DNA of 64,000 nucleotides from Panagrolaimus kolymaensis (Eukaryota; Nematoda; Chromadorea; Rhabditida; Panagrolaimidae), in NCBI GenBank assembly GCA_028622995.1, contig JAJQJQ010000004.1, positions 5,952,001 through 6,016,000 on the forward strand, in the 5' to 3' direction. The first letter of the stretch is position 1. The number at the start of each line of letters is the position of its first letter. Positions 22,901-34,561 of the stretch are shown here, piece after piece. The notes beneath the pieces are model-generated. The model made no database searches and had not been told where the DNA came from. It was given only the letters and a program-made list of their open reading frames with translations. The position numbers and the translations under genes are program-made.

Positions 22901-25836
22901 TATAACAATCATCAACTTCAGGAGACAACGAAGACAGCACAAAAAAGGCAATGAATGAAGAAAAAAATGGGAGAAGAAGAATCTAGTTTTTTCTTTTTGA
23001 AGACATCAAAAAAATTGAATCAAAAATTGAAGCCCCATAATTGTGAGAAAGAAGTAAACGACGATGATTGATTTGAAAATCAGAAATTGAAGAAATTTTT
23101 ATTTTGTTGTTGATGGTTCAAAAATAAAAAGCTTAAGATTCTTGGGAAAAAAGAAAGAAAGTTGACAGTTAGAAAAACAGAAGAAGAAAAACAACGGTGC
23201 ATAAAAAAAAGAAGTGAACGATGATGAGATGATGATGAGATGAGGTGCACTTCAATAATTTTACCTTCTCTTTTCTCTACCTTTCCAGCCTATTTAATGG
23301 GTGATGGTAGTAGTAGCAACAACAGCAAACGTTCGCTTTTTTGTTTAAAAAAAGGCAAAAAAGAAATGAGCAGCAGCAAAAAGAAATGAGACGACGACGC
23401 ACTATTTTTTTCACTTTCTCTTTTTTTCTGAGATTGAACTAACTAACTAATTGACCACTACTACAGCTGTAGCCGCTGCCGCCATCATCATCGTCGATGC
23501 GATATATGGATGTGGCTACGATTTGTGGCCAACCACCACTACCATCGCATCGGATGAAGATGGAAGATGGAAGATGGAAGGCAAGCAAAACCAATAGATG
23601 ATTGAGGCGCGGAGAGGACATACTTGACACTGAAGTCTCTCCATCAAAAAAAAATTCTCAAACATTGATTTTTGAAATAAACAGAAAATATAAAATGATT
23701 TTTGCTTCTTCTTCTTAGTTGATTTTGAAAGCAGCTATAAAAAAATTGTAATGAAACTATCTTAGTAGCAGCCTATGACTCAGATCAACAATATTAAAAA
23801 ACAGATTGCGGATATTAGTAGTTTCTTAGTTTGGCTTATAGCATTCCAAGAAAGTCGTTGGAGAGATGTTGTTGGATCAGGCACGGATAGAAAATAAAGT
23901 TTGAAGTGAAAAAAGAAAAGAAAAAAATGTGAAACAGCCGTCGTCGTCGCTTTCTTTCTTTATCTTCGTTGTTGTCCCAGAAAAAAAAGTATTTTTCAAT
24001 TTTGGCAGGCAGAAGAAAGAAAGTAAAAAAAAAGTGAAAGGGAGAAGGCTCTGATCATCGATAGCAGCATCATCAACATTCATTTTTTCATTTATTCATT
24101 TTCATTTTTGCCCGATTTTGTTGAATGTGTGTGTATGTCTTTTTTTTTTTTACGCGTGGCAAAAATAAAATCAAAGAAGAAGGAAAAAAAAACTAATGAG
24201 GAGATGAAGTGGAGACACAACAACCACGGCGAAGGAATGAGAAGAAGTAAACGAAACAACGACAATTGGTAAATGTGAATGGATAGATGGATAAGTCTAA
24301 ATTAAAGCAAAAGTGTGATTTCGTCGTTGTTGTTGGTGGGGATCAGAAAAATGAGATGCTTTAGCTGTTGCTATATGAATTTGATCAACGAGAGGCAACT
24401 ATAAAATGAACATCAAAGTTGAATTCAAAAAGCTTTAAAATAGTGTAATAATAATAGTAGAAAGAAAGATTTTTACAATTCATATTTTCATGATGGAAGA
24501 TTAAAAATGAGGGAATTTGATGTCACTAAAGAATATGAAAAATGGAATTGAAATTTAAAGCTTTAGCAAAAGGTTGCCGAACTTTTCAAGCATTTACAAA
24601 CAAACAAATCCAAAACTATAAATTTGAGAGTTAATTTTTTTTAAGTTATTGCAAGCTTCTTTAGAAAATAAATTAAGGTTCTGATGATTCGATGTAAGGA
24701 TGTTACTAAAGACTTTTGATCATCAAAAAGCAGCATTAACTTGCTTCACAATGTTAAAAATAACAACAAGAAAGAGTTAGTCATCAGTCATCATATATCA
24801 TTCGTTTCAATCACGCGATTATAATCATAGAATCTCAACAATGATGCTACCAATGATGATGAAGTTGAACAAAGCTCGCAACTGCATTAGCAGCAGCAAC
24901 CAATAACACCATCACATTGCATTCGAGAAGGACGTTATCGTTTTTTTTAGATTTTATGGAAAATGATGGCTGTATATATAATACACACACATCTGGACAA
25001 CATTTTGATGTAGATGATGACGCCGACTATCTTTTTTTTTTCTCGTTGTTGTTGGTGCTCCGTCGCCATCGTGGTTCTTGTCTTCTTATTCGCTTTCGTT
25101 TTTCTCTCCACTCATAGTAAATTCTCTTCTGCTTTTATTTTATTTTTTCTGTTGTTTTTGTGTCTTCTTTTTCTTCTTCAGCAGGTGCTTTAAAGAAGGA
25201 GAAAGGAAAGTGACTCTGAAAAATATGCGCAGGCAACACCAGATTTTTTTCTGCTTTCTTTTTTTGTTAAACTGAAAAACGAAAGTGAACTAACTAAAAA
25301 GAAAAGAAAAAAGTGAAGCCGTAGTAGTTAGTATTTTTGTGCTTTTGACCATCTTTTTTCTTCCTTTCTACGCCGACGTTATTTTTTGGCAAAATAAAAA
25401 TGAAAAAATGAATGCGACGGCGACGACCTATGTTTGAGAGGATGGAAGGATTCGCGCAGTTTCAAAGCATTATTATTGTTGATGATGATGATTTGGCAAA
25501 AAAAAAAGAAAGAAGAGAGAAAGTCGGGGCACCAAACAAACATAATCAATCGATGATCAGAAAAACGCATCAGAGAAAAAAAGGAGAGCAACAAAAAAAA
25601 ATGACGAGAGATTAAAGCGGAAAGAAAAAAAGGTTTTATGGAACATAACATTATATTGCAAATCAAGGAGTAAACATCGAAAAAATAATATATATGTATA
25701 TATATGGGAGATGGGTGTGTGGAAATCAGAACAAGGCAATCAGGAAGCTATGGTAATAGTGACAGCAGTAACTATGATTGATAGAAACTCCACAGAAAAA
25801 GTAACGTTCATAGCAATAGAATATTATGGTAACAAT

Positions 25837-26003
25837 CAGTGTGACACGCCTCCGCCTCCGGAGGCGCCTCCATCGCCTCCGGAGGCGCCTCCACCTCCGG
25901 AGGCGGAGGCGGAGGCGGAGGCGACGTTTCAAAAAACTAACGTATTTTTATCGCCTCCGCGCCTCCGGAGGCGGAGGCGAAAAAAATAAAAAGCGTCACA
26001 CTG
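25837..26003. mobile_element. hAT-type MITE with GC-rich GGAGGCG palindromes, 167 bp
   Basis: The element starts CAGTGTGACACGCC and ends GCGTCACACTG, a terminal inverted repeat of the hAT type (CAGNG ends). It is flanked by a perfect 8-bp direct repeat GTAACAAT at 25829-25836 and 26004-26011, the hAT target-duplication length. The interior is packed with CGCCTCCGGAGGCG palindromes and (GGAGGC)n runs, giving very high GC in AT-rich surroundings. It has no coding capacity and must depend on an autonomous hAT transposase elsewhere. Confidence 0.85.
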
Positions 26004-28374
26004 GTAACAATGGTTTCGTGATGGAAATTATAAAAGCTAGTGAGAAAAAAAATGTTGAAAGCCAATATGATTCATTGAATTTTCAATTTCACATATTTGA
26101 AACAACCATAGACAACAAACTTTCTTTTTTTTATCATTTATATGCTACTTAAACTAAACGCTCGTTGTCAGTTGTCATCAATCGGCCGCTGCTGCTGTTA
26201 TCGCAATTCTAAAAACATCAGAGCAGCACTAAAATCAAAAAAAGAAAAGAAAGAAATATCGCCACAGCAACAACAGCATCATTGCTGATCTCGAACTTTA
26301 CCACCATCATCAACGCCATCGAGAGACATTGATTTCAGTGAATTCATGAGAGAAATAACTTTCATACTTCAATGTTAAAATCGAAGCAATCTGAGTGGAG
26401 TATTCTTTTACAAGTGATGTCCACGATTACCAACCACCACCACCAAAATCGAGAAGGACGACGACGACGACAACAACAACGAAGCAGCCTCACAAAAATA
26501 AAAAGCTGCAGTCAAAAAAACGGTTCTTTTTTTTCTACTCTTTTTTCCGTCCTTCTCCTTCTTCCCTTTATTTCTGGCTGCAGCTCCCAACCAAACAACA
26601 ACCAACAACGCAAAAAAACTGCAACATACCACTTTAAAAATGGAAAGAAAAGCAGACGACGACAACGAGAAACGAAGCGAGCTTGAAGAAGATGCGGGGT
26701 CTCTTTCTTCTTCTTCTTATTCCTTCATCTCAAATATATTTTTTAGACACACTTGCTTTTTTAACTTTTTATTTTATGATTGTTAACAGAAGGCTGAAAG
26801 CATTAAAAAATAAAGATATTAAACCAGATGCTTCAAGTTTTAAAAGAATGTCAAAGTGTATAAAAGCACACGATGGAAAAAAGTTCGAAAATTTAAGAAC
26901 CTTAAAATCATAAACATGCAAACATTAAATTACGGTACATCATTAAAGTCTCAAACGTACATATATGCTTCAATCTCTCCCTTGCTAATTAAGAACGCAT
27001 TTAAGAGGCGGCTAAGCTATACCTATTTTACAAAAAACGCGAAAGCAAAGTCATATCCACGCACACACTCAAGAAAAACTATAGCAACCAATAAATAAAC
27101 AAACTTCTGAAGCGCAACATTTTCTTTTATTTTTTTCAATGAGAAGCCATCTCTCTCATTGAGTCTCCATTCTCTCGCTTACATACTACTACTGCCTTTT
27201 AAGCTTTTATTTTTCTTCGTCTTCTTCTTTAACAACAAATTCTTTCTGTTTTCTCAAACACATATAAGCACACTTTTTTCTTTGATAAAAAAAGACCATA
27301 GCTACTGCAACTACTACTGGCATCCGAAGGAAAGAAAAAGAAGGAATGTTGAAGACTTCAAAAAATGGTGCCAATGACTTGCGCCAATAACACAAAATAT
27401 TTTTTTTACTTCTTTGTAGCCAAGGACGGCAAAATGAAGGCAATGACAACATTTTTGGATGCCAACAGCGACGACGACGGAAGTGCGTGCTTCCAAGCCA
27501 GTAGTTGTTGCTGAAGCTGAAGAAGCACACGAAGCTGAAGCAGTAGAAGGTTTTCAGACGCAACTGAAAAACAAAAAAGAAGCAAGAAATACAACAGACA
27601 CATACATGAGTATTATTGAAAAAGGTTTTTTGTGCTTCTAATGTTAGCTGCTTTAAAGGTGTGTCATAATATTATTTTTTTCTCCTTCACCACAAAAAAA
27701 ATACAAGAAGAGCTTCAATAATAACATCAACAACAACGACATCATATTTATTAGAAGCACAAACCTACAAATATATAAATGGCAAAATAAAAACAAAGTT
27801 TAAATATGGATGGTTTAGATTCTTCTTTAAACTAACAAGCAGCCTCAAAGAGAATGTGAAAGGAGGAAGGACATCTGGGCCTCGTTATAGCTACATACTT
27901 TTTAAGTTTAAAGTTTTGCAAAAAAAGCAGAAGAAAAAAGGAACGCAAATGAGAAACGAGAGAAGACGAAAAAAAATTTGTGAGTGATCAACCAACATTC
28001 GACCAGTTTTCCTTCATTCATACATTTTCCGTTGTCGCTTTTACTACTCTGCTGCAACTCAAGAGAAAAAGAAATCGAAGCAAATGGAAAACTTTGTTGA
28101 GAAGATAAGCGACAAAAAATCAGAAAGAACAAAAAAAAATGCGAAGTACTTTGTTTTTGTTGTCAAATAATTCTTTTTACGCACTTTCTCAATTTGTTGC
28201 TTCTTCTTTGACTGATGTCCCTCTAAAGATGCATCTTTCGGTAATATAACCATCATTCATTGATTCCCTTTTAAAGACTCATGGCGCCAGTATTATGAAA
28301 TACGGAAATTAAAACACTTGTAATGAAATGAATTAAAAGAAATAAAATTTCATTTTCCATATATAACTAACTAT

Positions 28375-28523
28375 ACTGTTCCCCATATCAATGACAAAAT
28401 GACAGTAATCGAAAAAAAATTAAATATAAATTTTTATTTAACTATCAAAAAAGAGAGTAACAAAAACAAATAAAATACAAACACGTGTTTTACTATCACT
28501 TTGTCATCACACTTAGGAACACT
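28375..28523. repeat. Dispersed palindromic MITE, near-complete copy
   Basis: It begins ACTGTTCCCC, then ATGACAAAATGACAGTAATC, and ends TTTTACTATCACTTTGTCAT and CTTAGGAACACT. Same layout as 14538-14665 with outer and inner inverted motifs. Confidence 0.6.
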
Positions 28524-29432
28524 ATGTTATTACTTTTATATTTAATATTAAAATGTTATATTTTTTTATATAAATTTTAAGTTTCAAAAATGAAGTAAAA
28601 GAAAAGCTGGTTGGTTGCAACAACAAGCATCCTTCCAATTTTTAATGCTTTTTTTACTTGAAGACTTACGCTTTTGACGTTAATGTTTCGTTTACTTACC
28701 AAAAGACATACATGACTTCATTGAGCTTTTTTTTCTCTCCTTCATTTTTTCTTCCTTTCTTTTAACTTAAAAAAAAACTAACGGACTCTTGGTTTTGTTT
28801 CAACTGTGTGTCTTCGCCTAGTTTTATATTTTTATTTTTTGTGACTTCAGTTTCCAAAGTGTTGTGTTTGGAAGATGAAGCAAGCGATGTGGATTCGCTT
28901 TTTTGGGTTTCCCTCTTCAGCTACTTACGGAGACGACAACGACGACATATTTTTTTTAAGGATAGGAAGAAGAAGAAAAGCAAGAAGCCACCGCCGTCGT
29001 CGATGCTTTTAGCACCATTTTCATTTTTTAAAAGAAAGAAAAATAAGAAGGAGATGACTTCTTAAACTCTTCATCCATTTTTTCCATTCATTGTTGTCAT
29101 TGGAATGATGAAAATGAAAATTTTTGTGCCACCACCACTTTTTTATGCATTTTGGATATAAAATAAAATAAGTGACACATTGTTTCACTTTTCTCCATTA
29201 ACAACAAGCCTCTTAAAGAAGAAGGCGATGATGACCGCCTCCGACTATCTTTTATGAAAAAATTATTAAATAAACTTTATTTTACATCAAAAAGAATTTA
29301 GTCAGTTAAAATATACAAACATTTTATGAGATTATAATTATTTTTAGTTTTGTTAGTAGTTTGTTTTTTTTGAATAATAATAAATTATACTTTGTTAATA
29401 AGGTTTTTGGATTAATTGTTTGTTGGTGGTTT

Positions 29433-30353
29433 TTAAACAGATTGTCTAAAAGCAATGCAAGTTACTTCACCCTTTGAAGCTTCACAATAAAGATTTGAAC
29501 TGTAAACATATGAAAAATGTCCACGAGAACAAATGACATCAATAGGACCAGCAAACATTTTTTCTGCGAGGGTATTAATGGTATGCTTGGATTCAGATGA
29601 ATTTTCAGTGATGTTCTAAAAAAATCAAGTTTTAATTAGCAACACACACTTTTTTGGGGAGAAAGTATTCGCTAATTTCTTACTTCAAGCATTAATTGTC
29701 TTAAAATATCATTATTGCATTTAGCAGCTTTTTCAGCTCCAGTATCTTCAGCTGAAGTAACTTCAGCGGATGTTTTAGTGGGAGTTATTTCTGGGGCAGC
29801 AGTGCTATCAGAAATTTTTACAGCTGGTGCACTGGTTGATTCAACTGTAACAGCTACAGCTGCAGCTTCTTCAGGTTTTGGATGTGGAGCAAATCGAGAA
29901 GTTTTAGATTGGCGTGAACGATGAATAGCTGCCGCAACTTCAGGAGCATGATCGGATTGTTCTTCACCAAGTTTTTCAAAATATTTTAAATTTGTTGTAT
30001 GTGTATCATCTGAGGCAGCGTGAGCAGGATCATCGAGATTAAAACCGGCAAGTTGGGCGCGCTAAAATTAAACATTAAAAAAGATACAAAATTCTAGAAT
30101 TTGATCGTGTTGTTAAAAGTTTTCTTACTAATTCCAAGTCATCCGCAGGTGATACAGATCCTGTATTTTTAGTTCCTTTTGCTTTAGCCTTAGCAGCGCA
30201 TCCACCACCACATGGTGCTGGAGGTGGACAAGGAGGTTGGCAAGCGGGTTGACAACCACATCCTCCTCCACCACCTCCTCCACTGCCTGGGAATAAGAAT
30301 CCAGTAGCACTTGAAATTAATAAAGCTGCAGCAATAATTGAAAGTTTATGCAT
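29433..30353 (-). CDS. Ground-like (GRL, hedgehog-related) secreted protein, 261 aa
   Basis: Three phase-0 exons: 30353-30129, 30061-29684 and 29615-29433. The start codon lies 11 nt behind TTTCAG|GAAAG, a likely spliced-leader acceptor. The N-terminus is a signal peptide (hydrophobic stretch about residues 5-18, LSIIAAALLISSATGFLF). A glycine run and a Cys/Pro-rich segment with CGCQPACQPPCPPP follow, then an Ala/Thr-rich linker. The C-terminal about 70 residues form a ground-like domain: KCNNDILRQLM...FAGPIDVICSRGHFSYV...NLYCEA...VTCIAF. Nematode GRL proteins are secreted hedgehog-related molecules expressed in epidermis and glia and linked to cuticle and apical matrix. Which family member this is cannot be told. 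Confidence 0.85.
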
Positions 30354-31400
30354 TATTTTCTTTCCTGAAAAAAAGTGTAAATATTGAAATAAAAATTGAA
30401 AGTGAGAAATTAATGACGACGTTAAAAAATTGCGCAAGAAACAAATTTCTTTTAATGAACCGAATAAAAAAAAGTGAAAGTCTTTTGTTTTTAATCTTTC
30501 TCTCATCCCTTCATCTTTAACACAGCCGCAGGTGAAAATCCTCCCCAAAAATTATTTTCTTCTTTTTCTTCTTGAATTTAATCAAAATTTTGGGGTCATC
30601 GATTTCTCTTTCTTTTTCTCCTGAAATAAATGTGTGACACCGCTGCGATGATTGCTTTCTCTTTTTCGAATCTTCTTTAAATCATCCACAATCTATTCTA
30701 AGCAAACCTAATCCCAAAAAATTTATTAAACCACTGAAAAGTTAACTAACACTTTTAGATCTCAAAAAAAGAAAGAACTAATCAAAAACTTTCAATTTCT
30801 GTTAACAAAAAATAATGTGAAAAAGCGAAATAATTTTTTGAAGAAGTTTTTCACCGCCTTTTATATATTTTTAAAAATTTTTTTCCAAAAAACAAAAAAA
30901 AAATAAACGATAGATTAAAGTGTAGTTTTGTCACATTACAATGAACGACGAGAAAATGAATGGAGGAGGGAAAATCAAGATCTTTATTTGAAGGCAAAGG
31001 CACTTAAAGAAAATGAAAATGAGGCGGAAAAAAAGGGGATGTTGCTGCTGCGCATAGAGGCGTATGTCATACAAACGAAGAATCAAAAAATCAGGAACTT
31101 CGCTATACAAGAAAAAAACGAAGAATGATTGTATCGTTCCTTTTAGCTTTTTTAAATTTTAATTTTAGTTTGAAAAAATAGCCGACTAAAATCTATATAG
31201 TACATACTTGATTGAAGTTAGCCTGGATATTATGTCAATGAATTAATTCCACATCCGTTAATTTTAATCAAAATATCGTGTACTGGTATTTTAAGCGAAT
31301 TAATAAATGATTTCATGTAAGATAAACAATTTTTATTTAAAACAACAATAAACATAAAAACATGGTTAAAAACATTAATTATTATTATAATTTCATTTCT
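30354..31400. other. Intergenic region between ground-like and SURF4 genes
   Basis: No gene is supported. It holds the upstream region of the ground-like gene and the 3' flank of the first SURF4-like gene, with A/T-rich low-complexity sequence. A 66-codon open frame at 30928-31128 is lysine/glutamate-rich and unsupported. Confidence 0.5.
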
Positions 31401-32387
31401 TTAGTCAATTCTTCTACCATCAACATCAAGACAAATTCCATCAAATCCATAAGCAATAAGAATAAGAAAACCACCGATAACAGAAACACCTTGAAAGAAA
31501 TAATATTTCATGAAATGACGATAGAAGTAATCGGTTGGAACCATCCACCATGAATTGAACCAAAGATTAAGACCGAGAATCCATAAAATAACAATCAAAG
31601 TTGAGAATCTTGTTTTGTATTTGAAATAGATGGGAACATTTAAAACCAACATGACAAAAGGAATAAGCTAAAAAAATATATTGGTCAATTTTAATTATTA
31701 CCAAATTTTACCATTGATTTAGAAGAAAATGTTAAACAATACATTTCTAAATAGCAATACATCATTCCGAGCCAAACACGACCAAGTAAAAGCGCCCGAG
31801 TATCTTCTAATTGCAGATTTTCGTTATTCGTTTGTAAAAAAATTGCAATAAGAGAATCATCTGAAGCTACATCATATAAAAATAAAGCACCACTAACAGC
31901 AATAATTGAAGTAAAAGATTTGTTTGAATAAGCGACAACGTGAAACAACAAAATACTAGTCAAAATGCCACATGAAATACTAACATATTTTCTTGACATG
32001 ATCAAAATTGCAGGAATAAATTGTCCAAAAACATCATAAAAAACAAGTAAAGTAGATAAATGCCATCCAAAATTCCATTTTTCTTCCAAAATTTCTTTAT
32101 GAGCATCCCATTTTGTCCATTTTCGAAAACCATCGTCAATGAAAGTTGAAATGACGCATAATCGAGCAACATGAGGCAAATATGGTTTTGTTTTCAACAA
32201 AAGCTAAATGAAAAAATGTTAAGAAAAAATAAAAAAATTATAAAGGATTAAACTTTACATTATTTATTGAAGCTTCAAGCCGGTCTAATAGTTCCACAAA
32301 AGCATGTATGACAGTCAACCAAAAATAAAGAAACCTTGTAAAACGAATATCCCAGTCATCATCGTCGAAAAAGGTTGTTTCAAGCAT
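31401..32387 (-). CDS. SURF4/SFT-4-like ER cargo receptor, copy A, 295 aa
   Basis: Exons 32387-32259, 32203-31712 and 31667-31401 join in phase 0. SURF4 (Erv29 in yeast) is a polytopic ER-Golgi cargo receptor that loads soluble secreted proteins into COPII vesicles. Diagnostic blocks are YLPHVARLCVISTFIDDGFRKW at the start of exon 2, EEKWNFGWHLS and CGIL, and in exon 3 a WTIP-type WMVPTDYF, then FFQGVSVIGGFLILIAYG near the C-terminus. These match the family in order. The protein is divergent, with a shortened middle loop. The C-terminus ends GRRID: arginines stand at -4 and -3, where the family carries the KKxx retrieval lysines. The exon-1 segment has an extra hydrophobic stretch (FLYFWLTVIHAFV). 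A paralogue with the same three-exon layout lies immediately upstream. Confidence 0.85.
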
Positions 32388-32870
32388 GTTTGATTGAAAA
32401 CAGATGAATGAATGGAAGAGAAAAAAGTAAAAAAGAAGAAAGCTTTTTAGAAAAAAAGCATTCGATAATAACGCTAACAAACGAAATTATCATAATTTTT
32501 ACAAAGTTTGTTCAAAAAAAGCGCAGCATCGGCATTATTTAAAGCATATTAATGTTTATAGAAAAATTAGTATTGTTATTTGTCTTTCTAAAAATAACCT
32601 TTTTTCCTATGTAATCATGTTCAGTACCAAAAAGAAAAGAAAATTAAAGTATCGCTGCGACTTCGAAATCTCAAAAAAGTGAATATTCTGATTATTTTTG
32701 AATCCCTTGAATTCCGTACTTTTATTTTCGAATTGTAACAAGTGTTAGTTTGTAAAAATCGTTGAAGAAAAAAAAGAAGAAAAGAAGTGATAAAAAATTT
32801 TATTCCAACATAAAATCATAAAAACAAACAAAAAGGTTAAAACTTTAATTATTATTAAATATTCATTTGT
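32388..32870. other. Spacer between the two SURF4-like genes
   Basis: About 480 bp of AT-rich DNA containing the upstream region of copy A and the 3' flank of copy B. No further exon or clear regulatory motif is seen. Confidence 0.5.
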
Positions 32871-33825
32871 TTATACGCGTCTTCTATTATTATCAAGGCA
32901 AATTCCATCAGGTCCATAAGCAATAAGAAGAAGTAATCCACCAATCAGAGATAAAGCTTGAAAGAAATCAGATTCTGTGTTATCATGAGTTGAAATAGTC
33001 CAACAATAATTAACCCAAAGACTACGACCAAAAACCAAGAGAACAAGAGCCATACACAAAAGTTTTGGTTTAAATCTGTATTCATTGAGCTTAGAGAAAA
33101 TATAAGTGATAAGATATCCAATCTACAAAAAAAGAGAAATTATGATAAAATATAAATAATAAAAACCCTTACCGCCTTTATGTAAAAACTTTCATTGTCA
33201 AAAATAAATACAAAACTAAAAATCCAGAAGCGACTAAAATCGAGCATAGTTGGATTTGGTTCATTATTAGCTAGAGCAACATCACCAGCATTGATAGCAC
33301 GTTGTTCATATTGATTTACAGCAAATAAAAGTATTAAAGAGCCAAAAGCAAATGAAGTCAAACTACTATTATAAGCAAAAAGTTGAAGTACCAAAACACT
33401 AACCAAAATACCACATGAAATTCCAACTCGTTTGTTAAACATGATCAAAATAGCAGGAATAAGTTGTCCAAAAACTTCATAAAAACCAAATAATGTTGAT
33501 AAATGCCATCCACAATTCCATTTTTCTTCCATAATTTCTCTATGAGCATCCCATTTTGTCCATTTTCGAAAAGCATCATAAATGAAAATTTGAACAATAC
33601 AAAATCGAGCAACATGAGGCAAATATGGGTTTGTTTTGAACAGAAACTGAAATAAAAATGCTTATTCTATTTTACAAAGTTAAAAAAAATAATTAAACTC
33701 ACGTTATTTGTTGAAGCTTCAAATTGGTTAAAGTATTTCACGAAACCATGAATCACAGTTATCCAAAAATAAAGAAACCTTGAAAAAATGCGAAGAAATA
33801 TATCTTCCCAATCATCTTCAACCAT
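32871..33825 (-). CDS. SURF4/SFT-4-like ER cargo receptor, copy B, 282 aa
   Basis: Exons 33825-33703, 33646-33173 and 33122-32871 join in phase 0. I chose the ATG at 33825 because its first residues (MVEDDWEDIFLRIF) align with the start of copy A; an ATG at 33957 is in frame but adds an unsupported leader. Family blocks are NPYLPHVARFCIVQIFIYDAF, EEKWNCGWHLS, FGQLIPAILIM, CGIL and, near the end, FFQALSLIGGLLLLIAYGPDGI. The role is expected to be ER export of soluble cargo, as for SURF4. The C-terminus ends NRRRV, with arginines at -4 and -3 in place of lysines. Shared intron positions with copy A show tandem duplication, but the proteins have diverged strongly, so the duplication is old or evolution was fast. 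Confidence 0.85.
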
Positions 33826-34561
33826 TGTTACAGCAGAAACAAGCACGTTTGACAGAACGAAATTTGATGAATGAAAAAAGGAAAGAGAAAAAAAACAAAA
33901 TGAATAAAATTTTTGGAATAAAAAACATCGGAAAATTGTAAAAAGAGATTTTAGCATTTTTTTTAAACTCTAAACCAGAGCATACTTTTTTCTATTTTAT
34001 TTATTTACTGCTTTAAATAATTTAACTTCTAAAATTTTTACTATGAAAAAAAAAGAAGCTGAATCAAGCTCAAGCCACTCACTTTAATAGAAAGATAGTG
34101 TTCTCCACCATTATGACAAATGGAGAGTAATCAAGAAACCGTTTGAATGAACTTTTTTGTTACTTCCTTCTGTTAATATCCAATGATATATTTTTTAAAG
34201 AAAACTTTATTTATAAATTTATTTCTTAACATAATAATAATATATCATTTTTAATAAGGAAGTATCTTTGATTTTCTTTTCTTTTTTTGATAATAATAGC
34301 ACCAAACAATACTGACTGAGTTAATAAAATTTAAATTAAATATTATTTTTTTTTTTTGGGAATAAAAACATTGATAAGCATCCTTTTGAAGCATATAAAA
34401 AAATTTTAAAAGACAAAAAACAAAAAAAATATATCTTAGGTTGTTGATTGAGTGAGTGAGAGAGAGAGTGATAAAAAAAAGAAACGATAAAATAAAAAGT
34501 TTGAGCGACAATAATAATAACAATAAATTTATTTAATAATAATTATTTATTTATTTTATTT
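33826..34561. other. Spacer between SURF4-like copy B and muscarinic receptor
   Basis: No gene. Around 34104-34140 is a half-copy of the dispersed MITE (AGTGTTCTCC then TGACAAATGGAGAGTAATC). The remainder is A/T-rich and forms the 3' flank of the receptor gene and the 5' flank of copy B. Confidence 0.5.

Larger units (their letters stand above)
19999..29432. other. Long gene-poor, triplet-repeat-rich region
   Basis: No coding exon with recognisable homology was found in 9.4 kb. Base composition differs from the 3' half of the window: GAC/GTC, CAA/TTG, CAG/CTG and GAA/TTC triplets recur everywhere (for example 20630-20660, 22095-22190, 26455-26490 and 27460-27560). This produces many short open frames on both strands that look like low-complexity protein but lack conservation or splice structure. 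It contains the GC-rich hAT-type MITE at 25837-26003 and an AGTGTTCC MITE at 28375-28523. It could be a large 5' regulatory domain for the zinc-finger gene, which reads leftward from 19998. Confidence 0.5.

Noticed and set aside
25711..25989. Frames encoding Pro/Glu/Ala or Arg-rich repeats (PPPPEAPPSPPEA and RRRLHRLRRR)
   Set aside because: They are translations of the GGAGGC palindromes inside the hAT MITE, not genes.
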